Positions 16,346-25,266 of a DNA stretch of 64,000 nt are shown piece by piece (the first letter of the stretch is position 1; the number at the start of each line of letters is the position of its first letter). The stretch lies in NCBI GenBank assembly GCA_963765375.1, contig CAVXVZ010000002.1, forward strand, positions 1 through 64,000, in the 5' to 3' direction. A program made the translations under genes and the position numbers. The notes beneath the pieces were generated by a model, which did not search any database, had not been told where the DNA came from, and saw nothing but the letters and a program-made list of their open reading frames with translations. Source of the DNA: Roseiarcus sp963765375. Its GTDB lineage: Bacteria > Pseudomonadota > Alphaproteobacteria > Rhizobiales > Beijerinckiaceae.

Positions 16346-17389
16346 ATGCGCATCGAAACCGACGTCAAGCTCGATTTCAAGGACGTCCTCATTCGCCCCA
16401 AGCGATCGACGCTGAACACCCGCAGCGCCGTCGGGGTCGACCGCGGCTTTCGTTTCCTCCACACCGGCTCGGAATGGAAGGGCTTTCCGCTCATCGCCGC
16501 CAACATGGACGTGACCGGCACCATGGCGATGGCGCACGCGCTCGGCAAGCATGGGGCGCTCACCGCCCTGCACAAGCACTATCCCGAGGCGAAACTTACC
16601 GAGTTCTTCGCTGGGCCGGATGGCGCGCATGCGTTCTATTCGCTCGGCACGAGCGCTGCCGACGTCAAGAAACTCGCTTCCGTCGCCAAGGCTGCGCCGA
16701 TCCGGTTCATCTGTCTTGACGTCGCCAACGGCTATGCGGAGAAATTCCTCGAAACCGTCAAGCGCGTGCGCGACGACTACCCGCACGCCGTGATCATGGC
16801 CGGCAATGTCGTCACCGGCGACATGACGGAGGCGCTGATTCTTGCCGGAGCGGACATCGTCAAGATCGGCATCGGCCCCGGCTCGGTCTGCACCACTCGC
16901 CGGGTGACCGGCGTCGGCTATCCGCAGCTCTCGGCGATCATCGAATGCGCCGACGCGGCGCATGGGCTGAAAGGGCAGGTCTGCGCGGACGGCGGCTGCA
17001 CCGGCCCGGGCGACGTCGCCAAGGCTTACGGGGCGGGCGCGGATTTCGTCATGCTGGGCGGCGTGCTCGCTGGCCACGACGAATGCGACGGGGAGATTCA
17101 TTACGAGGAGCGCGACGGCGAAAAGATCGCCGTCGGCATGACGTTCTACGGTATGTCGTCGGAGACGGCCATGAAGAAGCACTCGGGCGGCGTCGCCCAT
17201 TATCGCGCCGCCGAGGGCAAGACGGTCGAGACCCCCTACCGCGGCCCCGTCGACGGCACGATGGCTGAGATCCTGGGCGGCGTGCGCTCGATGATGACCT
17301 ATATCGGCGCAGCCCACCTCAAGGAGGTCTCGAAGCGCACGACTTTCGTGCGGGTGACCGCCCAGACGAACGACGTGTTCGGCGGGTGA
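16346..17389 (+). CDS. guaC: GMP reductase
   Basis: A 347-residue TIM-barrel enzyme that deaminates GMP to IMP with NADPH, recycling guanine nucleotides. It has the IMPDH/GMPR catalytic loop GIGPGSVCTTR with Cys182, the phosphate-binding ADGGCTGPGDVAKA, and FYGMSSETAMKKH typical of GMP reductase. It lacks the CBS domains found in IMP dehydrogenase, and its length matches GuaC of E. coli and animals. No purine riboswitch is visible upstream. Confidence 0.95.
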   Translation: MRIETDVKLDFKDVLIRPKRSTLNTRSAVGVDRGFRFLHTGSEWKGFPLIAANMDVTGTMAMAHALGKHGALTALHKHYPEAKLTEFFAGPDGAHAFYSLGTSAADVKKLASVAKAAPIRFICLDVANGYAEKFLETVKRVRDDYPHAVIMAGNVVTGDMTEALILAGADIVKIGIGPGSVCTTRRVTGVGYPQLSAIIECADAAHGLKGQVCADGGCTGPGDVAKAYGAGADFVMLGGVLAGHDECDGEIHYEERDGEKIAVGMTFYGMSSETAMKKHSGGVAHYRAAEGKTVETPYRGPVDGTMAEILGGVRSMMTYIGAAHLKEVSKRTTFVRVTAQTNDVFGG

Positions 17390-17475
17390 GAGGAGTTCCC
17401 GGAGGACGCAAACGCCGAGACCCCTGCGACAACTGGCCGTTGGTCGGTCGCCTTCGCGCGTGCTAGAAGTCCCCC

Positions 17476-18675
17476 ATGACCTCCGCCGCCCCTCGAGCCG
17501 GGGACCGCGCCCCCATGCGCCTTGCGGGCGCGACGCGCGGGGAAATCATCCAGAGCCTTCGCGAAATCGGCACGCCCGAGCGCGAGCTGACGATGCGCGC
17601 CTCGCAGCTCTGGCACTGGATCTATCATCGCGGCGCCCGCGATTTCGGCGCCATGCGCAACATCGCCCGGCCCCTCCTCGAGAAGCTCGCCGAGCGCTTC
17701 ACGCTCGCGCGCCCCGAAGTCGTCGCCGAGCAGCTTTCCGCCGACGGCACCCGCAAGTGGCTTCTGCGCATGCCGCCCGCTCACCGTTTCGACAAGGGCG
17801 CCGAGATCGAATGTGTCTACATCCCGGAGTCCGATCGCGGCACGCTCTGTGTTTCGAGCCAGGTCGGGTGCACCCTCAATTGCTCGTTCTGCCACACCGG
17901 CACGATGGCGCTGGTGCGCAACCTGACCGCGGCCGAGATTGTGGGCCAGGTTCTCGTCGCCCGCGACCGGCTTGGCGATTTTCCCGGCGGCCTCGCTCCG
18001 GCCGATGGGCTCGCGCCCAAGGGCGAAGGCGTGCGCGCGGTGTCCAATATCGTCCTCATGGGGATGGGCGAGCCGCTCTACAACTTCGAGGCGGTGCGCG
18101 ACGCGATCGGAATTGTGACCGACGGCGACGGTTTGTCGTTGTCGAAACGGCGCATCACCGTCTCGACCTCGGGCGTCGTCCCCGAAATGGCGAGGCTTGG
18201 GGCCGAATGCGGGACCATGCTCGCGGTGTCGCTGCACGCGACCAACAATGCGCTGCGCGACAAGCTCGTGCCGCTCAACCGGAAATATCCGCTCGAGGCG
18301 CTGCTCAAGGCCTGCCGCGACTATCCCGGCGCCTCCAACGCCCGGCGCATCACGTTTGAATACGTGATGCTCAAAGGCGTCAACGATTTGCCGGCGGAGG
18401 CCAGGGCGCTGGTGCGCCTGCTCAAGGGCCTGCCCGCCAAGATCAACCTCATTCCATTCAACCCGTGGCCTGGAAGTACCTTTCAGTGCTCCGACTGGGA
18501 GACGATCGAGCGCTTTTCGGAAATTGTCTTCAGCGCCGGCTATGCGAGCCCGGTGCGAACGCCGAGGGGCCGCGACATTCTGGCCGCCTGCGGCCAGCTC
18601 AAGAGCGAGAGCGAAAAACTGCGGGCGCGCGCTCGCATGATGCTCGAGGAGAGTTTGGCCGTTGGACAGGACTGA
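17476..18675 (+). CDS. rlmN: Dual-specificity RNA methyltransferase RlmN
   Basis: A 399-residue radical-SAM enzyme that methylates C2 of A2503 in 23S rRNA and A37 of certain tRNAs. The cluster motif CTLNCSFC places the 4Fe-4S ligands at Cys132, Cys136 and Cys139. Cys125 in GTLCVSSQ and a C-terminal cysteine in ILAACGQL correspond to the two catalytic cysteines. VLMGMGEPLYNF is the conserved SAM-binding segment. The length is usual for the family. It follows guaC by 86 bases and may be cotranscribed. Confidence 0.97.
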   Translation: MTSAAPRAGDRAPMRLAGATRGEIIQSLREIGTPERELTMRASQLWHWIYHRGARDFGAMRNIARPLLEKLAERFTLARPEVVAEQLSADGTRKWLLRMPPAHRFDKGAEIECVYIPESDRGTLCVSSQVGCTLNCSFCHTGTMALVRNLTAAEIVGQVLVARDRLGDFPGGLAPADGLAPKGEGVRAVSNIVLMGMGEPLYNFEAVRDAIGIVTDGDGLSLSKRRITVSTSGVVPEMARLGAECGTMLAVSLHATNNALRDKLVPLNRKYPLEALLKACRDYPGASNARRITFEYVMLKGVNDLPAEARALVRLLKGLPAKINLIPFNPWPGSTFQCSDWETIERFSEIVFSAGYASPVRTPRGRDILAACGQLKSESEKLRARARMMLEESLAVGQD

Positions 18676-18860
18676 CGCGGCCAAACTCCCCAGTTGACCG
18701 GAAGCATGCTCCGGTGACCGAGGACGCGCGCGAAGGGCCGGGCTGATCACCTTCGTCGCCTCGTTGCGCGACAGCCTCACTTAAACGATCCCGGATTCGT
18801 TGCTTTCGCCGCCTTGAGGGTGTTGAGCTTGGAGCGCACGATCGATCGAGAAGGGAAGCC

Positions 18861-19835
18861 ATGACGCAAGACATCCCGGCCGGCGACGTTCCGCGCGCGC
18901 CCAAGCGCAGCGAGCGCCTGCGGCAGCGGGCGGCCTGGATGTATTTCGTCGAGGAAATGACGCAGAGCGCAATCGCCGAGGCGCTCGGCGTCGGCCGGGT
19001 GACGGTGGTCAGAATGCTGGCGGAGGCGAAGGCGCTCGGCGAGGTCAGGATCGCGCTCTCGCGTGGGGACGTGGAGCTTGCCGGGCTCGAGGCGGCGCTT
19101 TGCAAGCACTACGGATTCTCCGAGGCGATCGTTGCGCCGCTTTCTTCGGGGACCGCCGACCCGACCGCGCCGATCGGGGCGGCGCTCGGCGACTATGTCT
19201 CGGCTCTGCTGCGCAACGAAATGAAGATCGGCCTCGGCTGGGGGCGCACTCTCAACCGTTCGCTCGAGTATTTACGCGAGCGGTCGCTGCGGGGTTTGAG
19301 CGTCGTCTCGCTGGTTGGCGGCGTCACTCGCTTCAACCACGACAACCCCGCCGAGTTTCCCTCCGCTTTTGCCCACGCCTTCAACGCCGACTGCTATCTC
19401 ATTCCGGCTCCCGCGCTCGTCGACAGCACGGCGACCAAGGCGGCGCTCATCCAGCGTTGCGGGCTCGGCGAGGTCTACGATTTCGCCCAGGCGCTCGACG
19501 CGGTGGTGGTCAGCGTCGGCTCGCTCGGATCCGAAGCGGCGATCGCGCGCTTCGCGCTGATCGGCGAGGCCGACCGCAAGGCGCTGCGCGAATATGGCGG
19601 CGTCGGCGAAATGCTGTGCAACGTCTTCGACCGCGAAGGCCGGATTGTCGACCACCCGCTCAATCAGCGCGTGATGTCCGTCCCCATCGAATCGGTGCGC
19701 GCCGCCCCGATCCGGGTGCTCGCCGCCGGCGGCGCTCACAAACAGGCCGCGATCGCCGGCGCGATCAAGCTGCTCGAGCCGACCACGCTCGTGACCGACG
19801 CGGCGACCGCGCGCAGGCTGACCGGCGGGGCATAG
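18861..19835 (+). CDS. SorC/DeoR-type sugar-binding transcriptional regulator
   Basis: A 324-residue protein with an N-terminal HTH (QRAAWMYFVEEMTQSAIAEALGVGRVTVVRMLAEAK) and a C-terminal SorC sugar-phosphate-binding domain (IGLGWGRTLNRSLEYL, SLVGGVTRF, VVSVGSLGSEAAIARF). SorC regulators are usually relieved by a phosphorylated sugar or polyol. It converges with the acetoin-type operon on the opposite strand; whether it controls that operon (promoter at about 23.2 kb) is an inference from proximity alone. Confidence 0.88.
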   Translation: MTQDIPAGDVPRAPKRSERLRQRAAWMYFVEEMTQSAIAEALGVGRVTVVRMLAEAKALGEVRIALSRGDVELAGLEAALCKHYGFSEAIVAPLSSGTADPTAPIGAALGDYVSALLRNEMKIGLGWGRTLNRSLEYLRERSLRGLSVVSLVGGVTRFNHDNPAEFPSAFAHAFNADCYLIPAPALVDSTATKAALIQRCGLGEVYDFAQALDAVVVSVGSLGSEAAIARFALIGEADRKALREYGGVGEMLCNVFDREGRIVDHPLNQRVMSVPIESVRAAPIRVLAAGGAHKQAAIAGAIKLLEPTTLVTDAATARRLTGGA

Positions 19836-19894
19836 GCGCGCATGTCCGCTGCACGCCCTCGTTCTCCGCGAAGCGGCAAAGTGGCGCGCGCGCC

Positions 19895-21160
19895 TCAGGC
19901 GGAGGCGCCCGTCCTCGCCAGCTCCTCGATCAGCCTCGCGACCTCGCGGCGCGCTTCGAGATGGGGCATGTGGCCGACACGGGGGAAGCGATGCAGCGCG
20001 ATGAGGCCGCTCAAGCCCTCCGCGTGATGAGAGGGCGTTATGCGATCCTCGATCCCGAACACGATCTTGGTCGGCGACCGAGGCTCTGCGAGATGGCCGC
20101 GGATGTCGAGCGCCTGCCGTCTGCCGGCGAGAATGGCGTGAAGGAGCCGCCGTTGCTGCGCGACCAGCGGCCGTTCCCGACGCTGACGCAGCGTCGCCCT
20201 GGTGAGCGCCGAACCCAGTGCGGCCGGGTCAACAACCAGCATATGGAGCCAAGACGCGAGACCGGCTTCGGTATCTGCCTGCAGGAAACCGTCAAAGAAG
20301 GCGGCGTTGGCCTTTTCGCCGAGCCCCGCGGGCGCGATCAACATCAGCGACAGCGCCTTGACGCCTGGCTCATGCGCGAGGGCGGCGGCGACCGCACCGC
20401 CAAGCGAATGGCCGACGAGATGGGCTGCGCTGACCCTTTCTTCGGCGAGGGCTGTGCGCGCCGCCTCGACCAATGTCTCGAAGCTTGCGTCGTCGCCGAG
20501 CGGCGTGAGGCCGTGGCCGGGCAGATCAATCGCCAGCGCCGGACGGGTTCCTGGCAGCAGACGATGCACCGGCCGCCACCCATTGAGGTCGGCGCCGAAG
20601 CCGTGCAGGAATACGATCGGCGTCCCCTCGCCTCGCGTGAGCCATAAGCGATGGACGCTCGCTGCAGAGGACGCCCTGACCCTCGCCGCTTCGATGTCGC
20701 GCCGCTGGACGCGGCCATGCGGTCCGGAACCGCTCACGATCTCAAGCCGCAAACCGCGCGCCCGAGCGATCCGGCGAGCCGCAGGGGTCGCGCGGGGGCG
20801 CGCCCCGAAAGCCGGCTCCGCGTGGCCGGCTTCGCTCTTCCTTCGCGCGACGGCGGGCGAAGTTTTGGGCGGGAGCGCTTCGGCGGCATCAGCCTTCGCC
20901 ATCGGCGGAATGAAGGTCTCGCCCTCGGCGACGATCCAGCCGATGCAGGCGCCGACCGGCAGCACGTCGCCCTCCGCCGCGGCGACGAACCTCAGGATGC
21001 CCGAGGCCGGAGCGTCGACCTCCATCGCCGCCTTGTCGGTCTCGATTTCGAACAGGGTCGCACCCTTGACCACATGCGCGCCTTCAGCGGCGCGCCAGCG
21101 GCCCATCCGGCCCGAGCTCATGTCCATGTCCACGCGCGGCATGACGATCTCGACCGCCAA
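19895..21160 (-). CDS. acoC: Acetoin dehydrogenase E2 component with fused alpha/beta hydrolase
   Basis: A 421-residue protein. The N-terminal lipoyl domain has Lys43 in ETDKAAMEV, the usual lipoylation site. The E3-binding domain (about 122-160) has TPAARRIARARG and GPHGRVQRRDI. The C-terminal alpha/beta hydrolase (170-415) has nucleophile Ser252 in GHSLGG, the acid in FGIEDRITP and His in GHMPH. A hydrolase in place of the usual acyltransferase domain is the AcoC type, which works in oxidative cleavage of acetoin to acetyl-CoA and acetaldehyde. It begins two bases after acoB ends. The E3 subunit is not in the window. Confidence 0.88.
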   Translation of the reverse strand: MAVEIVMPRVDMDMSSGRMGRWRAAEGAHVVKGATLFEIETDKAAMEVDAPASGILRFVAAAEGDVLPVGACIGWIVAEGETFIPPMAKADAAEALPPKTSPAVARRKSEAGHAEPAFGARPRATPAARRIARARGLRLEIVSGSGPHGRVQRRDIEAARVRASSAASVHRLWLTRGEGTPIVFLHGFGADLNGWRPVHRLLPGTRPALAIDLPGHGLTPLGDDASFETLVEAARTALAEERVSAAHLVGHSLGGAVAAALAHEPGVKALSLMLIAPAGLGEKANAAFFDGFLQADTEAGLASWLHMLVVDPAALGSALTRATLRQRRERPLVAQQRRLLHAILAGRRQALDIRGHLAEPRSPTKIVFGIEDRITPSHHAEGLSGLIALHRFPRVGHMPHLEARREVARLIEELARTGASA

Positions 21161-21162
21161 GG

Positions 21163-22155
21163 TCAGACCTCGCAGTGCGCCAGACGCCGCGCCGCCGCGA
21201 CAATGTCGTCGGTTTGCGGAACGGCCGCCTTCTCCAGAACCGGGCTATAGGGAATGGGCGCCTCGACCCCGCCGAGCCGGATGATCGGCGCGTCGAGATA
21301 GTCGAACGCCTCGCTTTCGGCGACGATCGCCGAAATTTCCGCCCCGATGCCGAGCGTCTTGACGCCTTCGTAGACCGCGAGCAGCCGCCCCGTCGTCTTG
21401 ACGCTGGTCACGATCGCGTCCTTATCGATCGGCCGCAAGCAGCGAAGGTCGATCACTTCGGCCTCGATCCCTTCCTTGGTCAGGATGTCCGCGGCCTCGA
21501 GCGCGCGATGGACCATGATGGCGGCGGCGACGATCGTGAGATCGCGGCCTTCGCGCCTGACCACCGCCCGATCGAGCGGCGTCTCGTAATAGCCCTCGGG
21601 CGTTGCGCCTTTCATCTTGTAGAGCAGCTTGTGCTCGAACACGATCACCGGATCGGGATCCTTGATCGCGGCGAGCAACATGCCCTTGACGTCTTCCGGC
21701 GTCGACGGCTCGACGACCTTCAAGCCGGGGACATGGGCGTACCAGGCTTCGATGCTCTGGCTATGCTGAGCGGCGCCGCCGAGCCCCGATCCGGTAGGCA
21801 TGCGAAAGACGACCGGCACATGGACCGCGCCGCCGAGCATGTAGCGCAGCTTGGCGGCCTGATTGACGATCTGCTCCATCGCCAGCATCGAAAAATCGGA
21901 GAACTGGAACTCGTAGACCGGCAGCATGCCGGTCAGCGCCGCGCCGACGGCGACACCGGCTCCGCCGAGCTCCGAGATCGGCGTATCCATCACCCGCTCC
22001 TCGCCGAAGCGTTCAACGAGATCGCCCGTCACCTGAAAGGCGCCACCGTAGACGCCGATATCCTCGCCCATCAGGAACACACGCTCGTCGCGCTCGAGCG
22101 CAATGGCGAGCGCTTCACGGATCGCCTCGGCGTAGGAGAGCTCGCGCCCGCTCAT
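21163..22155 (-). CDS. acoB: Acetoin/2-oxo acid dehydrogenase E1 beta subunit
   Basis: A 330-residue E1 beta chain with the transketolase-like fold: FLMGEDIGVYGGAFQVTGDL, RVMDTPISELGGAGVAVGAAL, and a C-terminal transketolase domain (AAIMVHRALEAADIL, EVIDLRCLRPIDKDAIV). Together with the alpha subunit it forms the ThDP site. Its ATG overlaps the acoA stop (TGA within ATGA), indicating translational coupling. Pyruvate dehydrogenase beta is similar, so the acetoin assignment rests on the hydrolase-type E2 next door. Confidence 0.9.
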   Translation of the reverse strand: MSGRELSYAEAIREALAIALERDERVFLMGEDIGVYGGAFQVTGDLVERFGEERVMDTPISELGGAGVAVGAALTGMLPVYEFQFSDFSMLAMEQIVNQAAKLRYMLGGAVHVPVVFRMPTGSGLGGAAQHSQSIEAWYAHVPGLKVVEPSTPEDVKGMLLAAIKDPDPVIVFEHKLLYKMKGATPEGYYETPLDRAVVRREGRDLTIVAAAIMVHRALEAADILTKEGIEAEVIDLRCLRPIDKDAIVTSVKTTGRLLAVYEGVKTLGIGAEISAIVAESEAFDYLDAPIIRLGGVEAPIPYSPVLEKAAVPQTDDIVAAARRLAHCEV

Positions 22156-23186
22156 CAGCGTGCGCCCTCGGCGGGCGAATAGACGTCGCGCATGACGTCA
22201 GCGGCCGCCGGCCAGGGGCTCGCGCTGGCCTCGGCCGCCGCTTCGGCCATTTCCTTTTCCACTTCGGCCGCGATCGCCGCGACCCGCGCCTCGGTCGCGA
22301 GGCCGAGCGCGATAATCTCCGCCTCGAAGCGCGCGATCGGGTCGCGCGTCTTCCACGCTTCGATTTCCTCGCGCGAACGATAGCGGTTGCGATCGGAGCG
22401 GGAGTGGCCGCGGGTGCGATAGGTCTTGGCTTCGATCAGCGTCGGGCCCTCGCCCGCCCGCGCGCGTTCCGTCGCCCGGAACGATGCCTCGGCTACGGCG
22501 GCGAAATCGTTGCCGTCGACGATGACGCCCGGAATCGCATAGGCGCTGGCGCGGTCGGCGATATTGGCCACAGCGGTGGCGCGGGCCATCGACATCGACA
22601 TCGCATATTGATTGTTTTCGCACACGAATATGACCGGCAGCTTCCAGATCGAGGCGAGATTGAGCGCCTCGTGAAACGCGCCCTCGTTGTTGGCCCCATC
22701 GCCGAAGAACGCCAGCGCGACGGCGCCGGTGCGCCGCTTCTTGGCGCTGAGCGCCGCGCCCACCGCAATCGGCAGGCCGCCGCCAACGATGCCGTTGGCG
22801 CCGAGATTGCCCCTGGCTGGCTCGGCGATATGCATCGACCCGCCCCGCCCTTTGCAACAGCCGCTCTCGCGGCCCAGGAACTCAGCGAACATCGGCTTGA
22901 GCTCCGCGCCTTTGGCGATGCAGTGGCCGTGGCCGCGATGGGTCGAGGTGATGCAATCGGCGTCGCTGAGAGGCATGCAGGCGCCGACCGCCGTCGCTTC
23001 CTGCCCGATCGAAAGGTGCATCGTGCCGTAGCTCAAGCCGCGAACATAGGAGTCTTCCGCGGCTTCCTCGAAGCGACGGATGCGGTGCATCCGCCTCAGC
23101 GCGCCGACAACGTCGTCCTGGCTCAAACGATCATAGGCTTTGGGACGGTTGACGCTGAACCGCGCCGACTTGGCATGTGACGTCAA
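22155..23186 (-). CDS. acoA: Acetoin/2-oxo acid dehydrogenase E1 alpha subunit
   Basis: A 343-residue E1 alpha chain. The ThDP-binding motif begins GDGANNEGAFHEALN and ends CENNQYAMS; YRTRGHSRSDRNRYRS is the phosphorylation-loop region and SIGQEATAVGACMPL is conserved in the family. First gene of the acoABC operon. It is divergent from the PQQ dehydrogenase gene, with about 230 bases between. Distinguishing acetoin dehydrogenase from pyruvate or branched-chain enzymes depends on operon context. Confidence 0.9.
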   Translation of the reverse strand: MTSHAKSARFSVNRPKAYDRLSQDDVVGALRRMHRIRRFEEAAEDSYVRGLSYGTMHLSIGQEATAVGACMPLSDADCITSTHRGHGHCIAKGAELKPMFAEFLGRESGCCKGRGGSMHIAEPARGNLGANGIVGGGLPIAVGAALSAKKRRTGAVALAFFGDGANNEGAFHEALNLASIWKLPVIFVCENNQYAMSMSMARATAVANIADRASAYAIPGVIVDGNDFAAVAEASFRATERARAGEGPTLIEAKTYRTRGHSRSDRNRYRSREEIEAWKTRDPIARFEAEIIALGLATEARVAAIAAEVEKEMAEAAAEASASPWPAAADVMRDVYSPAEGAR

Positions 23187-23237
23187 TCGCTAGCCTCCGA
23201 AACCCCGGCCCGAACGTTTTCGTGTTTTAGGGCGTTC

Positions 23238-23273
23238 TTGAACTTTTGTCTTGCAAAAATATCAAACGTTCAA
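23238..23273. promoter_or_regulatory. Inverted repeats in the acoA/PQQ-dehydrogenase divergent region
   Basis: TTGAAC (23238-23243) and GTTCAA (23268-23273) form an inverted repeat with a 24-base spacer. TTTTG (23244-23248) and CAAAA (23254-23258) form a second, inner pair. The stretch is AT-rich and lies 52-87 bases upstream of the acoA start, a likely operator position for that operon. The binding protein is not identified; the SorC-type regulator at 18861 is one candidate. Confidence 0.4.
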
Positions 23274-23291
23274 CCGGACGGAGGAGATGTC

Positions 23292-23320
23292 TTGACCAAC
23301 GGCGATAGGGAATACCTATT
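23292..23320 (+). promoter_or_regulatory. Possible promoter of the PQQ dehydrogenase gene
   Basis: TTGACC (23292-23297) and CCTATT (23315-23320) with a 17-base spacer make a passable sigma-70-type promoter about 95 bases upstream of ATG 23415. A second TTGACA at 23327 has no good -10 partner. The call is weak. Confidence 0.3.
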
Positions 23321-23414
23321 GCATGATTGACAAAAAAAACAGGAAAATCTCCCGACTGATTGCTTGCTAACCTCCCGGCTTCACGTCAAAATGTCCTGGT
23401 CAGGGAGGGAACCG

Positions 23415-25151
23415 ATGACCAAAGTCGTCAATCAATCACTATGGCTTGGATCGATCTGCGTCGCCGCGATGGCTGCGGCTGGGGTTGCGGGGGCGCAGGA
23501 GGTCAAGGGAGGGTCGAACTCGATGGCCGCAACGGCGGCGATCACGGCCGTCTCGCAGCAGCAGCTCAACAACGCCCACAAAGACGGGGCGAACTTCCTT
23601 CACACCAACGCCAACTACGAGCAGACCCGCTTCTATCCGAACGCGCAGATCAATCGCGGCAACGTTGGCCATCTGCACCCGGCCTGGATCTTCTCGACCG
23701 AGGTCAAAGAGTCGCTCGAGACCTCGCCGATCATCGTCGATGGCGTCATGTACGTCACCACGTCGTTCAGCCACGTTTACGCGCTCGACGCCAAGACCGG
23801 AGCGGAGATTTGGCATTACAAGCCCAAGCTCGGGCCGGTAACCACTTTCTGCTGCGGCCCGAACAACCGTGGCGTCGCCGTCTATGAGGACAAGGTCTAT
23901 GTCGGCACCCTCGACGCCAAATTGGTCGCGCTCGACGCCAAGACCGGCAGCGAGGTATGGTCGCAGCAAGTCGGCGATCCCGAGAAGGGCTACAGCGAGA
24001 CGATGGCGCCGACCGCTGTCGACGGCAAAATCCTCATCGGCACGAACGGCGGCGAGTACGGCATCCGCGGTTTCGTCAAGGCCTATGACGCCAAGGACGG
24101 CAAACTCATCTGGAGCTTCGACACCATCCCCGAGAGCTCCGTCGGCGTTTGGGCGACCAAGGACGCCACCGGCCGCGACGAGCATCGCGACATCGACGCC
24201 GAGAAGGCGGCGCTGGCCAAGAACGGCGACCCTTACAAGACGCTGGGCGGCGGGGTCTGGCAGAATCCCTCGGTCGATCTGGCGGCGAAGCGCATCTACT
24301 TCGTCGTCGGCAACCCCTCGCCCGATCTCGACGGCGCGATCCGCCCCGGCGACAATCTCTACACCAACTCCCTCGTCTCACTCGATCTCGACACCGGCAA
24401 GTACGTCTGCCACTTTCAATACGTTCCGCATGACGTCTGGGATCTCGACGCCGTGAGCCCGACCGTGCTCGTCAACGCGGCGGACAAGTCGGGCAAGATG
24501 ATCCCGGCCGTCATGCACGCCGGCAAGACCGGTTACATCTATGTGCACGACCGCAAGGACTGCAGCCTCATCCGGTTCTCCGACCCAATGGTGGATCAGA
24601 AGGGCCGGTGGACGCTGCCGACCCCGACCCAGCCGCTCGATCCGAATTCGGCCCGGATGTTCCCGGGCGCGAACGGAGGCGTCGAATGGTCGCCGCTCTC
24701 AACCGACCCGGGTCACAACATGGCTTTCGCGATCAACCTGCATCAGCCAATGACCTACACGGTCGCCAGCGCCGCCTATCCGGACGGGAAGCTGTGGCTC
24801 GGCGGCGCCTTCACGGTGATCCCCGGCGAGGAGAGCTTCGGCAATGTCACCGCGGTCGACTACAACAACGGAAAGATCGCCTGGCAGGTCAAGACCCCGG
24901 AGCCGATGATCGGCGGCTCTCTCGCCACCGCTGGCGGGCTTCTCTTCACCGGCGAAGCCAATGGCTGGTTCAAAGCCTACGACACGGCCAACGGCAAGGT
25001 GCTCTGGGCATTCCAGACTGGCGCGGGCGTCAATGCGCCCCCGTCTTCGTACGAGGTCGGCGGCAAGCAGTATGTCGTCGTCGGCGCAGGCGGCAACGCC
25101 CAGATCAACTCCAAGCGCGGCAACAACATCATCGCTTTCACGATCGAGTGA
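23415..25151 (+). CDS. PQQ-dependent alcohol dehydrogenase-like quinoprotein
   Basis: A 578-residue periplasmic quinoprotein with a signal peptide (residues 1-27, cut after AGA). Repeated W-motifs (ALDAKTGAEIWHY, ALDAKTGSEVWSQ, AYDAKDGKLIWSF, AYDTANGKVLWAF) form an eight-bladed propeller. Adjacent Cys146-Cys147 match the vicinal disulfide of the family. Probable metal ligands are Glu214, Asn300 and catalytic Asp343. In WDLD the residue two after the catalytic Asp is also Asp (345), the feature that in known enzymes goes with lanthanide rather than calcium. AGGGAGGGA precedes ATG 23415. The diheme cytochrome downstream is the likely electron acceptor. The substrate is unknown; it lacks a fused heme domain. 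Confidence 0.88.
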   Translation: MTKVVNQSLWLGSICVAAMAAAGVAGAQEVKGGSNSMAATAAITAVSQQQLNNAHKDGANFLHTNANYEQTRFYPNAQINRGNVGHLHPAWIFSTEVKESLETSPIIVDGVMYVTTSFSHVYALDAKTGAEIWHYKPKLGPVTTFCCGPNNRGVAVYEDKVYVGTLDAKLVALDAKTGSEVWSQQVGDPEKGYSETMAPTAVDGKILIGTNGGEYGIRGFVKAYDAKDGKLIWSFDTIPESSVGVWATKDATGRDEHRDIDAEKAALAKNGDPYKTLGGGVWQNPSVDLAAKRIYFVVGNPSPDLDGAIRPGDNLYTNSLVSLDLDTGKYVCHFQYVPHDVWDLDAVSPTVLVNAADKSGKMIPAVMHAGKTGYIYVHDRKDCSLIRFSDPMVDQKGRWTLPTPTQPLDPNSARMFPGANGGVEWSPLSTDPGHNMAFAINLHQPMTYTVASAAYPDGKLWLGGAFTVIPGEESFGNVTAVDYNNGKIAWQVKTPEPMIGGSLATAGGLLFTGEANGWFKAYDTANGKVLWAFQTGAGVNAPPSSYEVGGKQYVVVGAGGNAQINSKRGNNIIAFTIE

Positions 25152-25167
25152 CGTTTCGCGCCTCAGG

Positions 25168-25199
25168 GCCGCTCCGCTCTTCGAGCGAAGCGGCTTTTT
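25168..25199 (+). terminator. Rho-independent terminator after the PQQ dehydrogenase
   Basis: GCCGCT-C-CGCTC, loop TTC, GAGCG-A-AGCGGC forms an 11-pair stem with one internal mismatch, followed directly by TTTTT. It begins 17 bases after the stop codon, so part of the transcript probably ends before the cytochrome gene. Confidence 0.85.
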
Positions 25200-25266
25200 C
25201 TTGAATTGAGTTCATGATTGCGCGGGCGCATATGGGCGCCTCCTTTGCGCAAGGGAGAATCGTTGC

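Noticed and set aside
23415..25151. Assignment as XoxF or MxaF methanol dehydrogenase
   Set aside because: Sequence around the active site (WDLDAVSP) and the absence of xoxG/xoxJ or mxa partners do not fit; only a general PQQ alcohol dehydrogenase call is justified.
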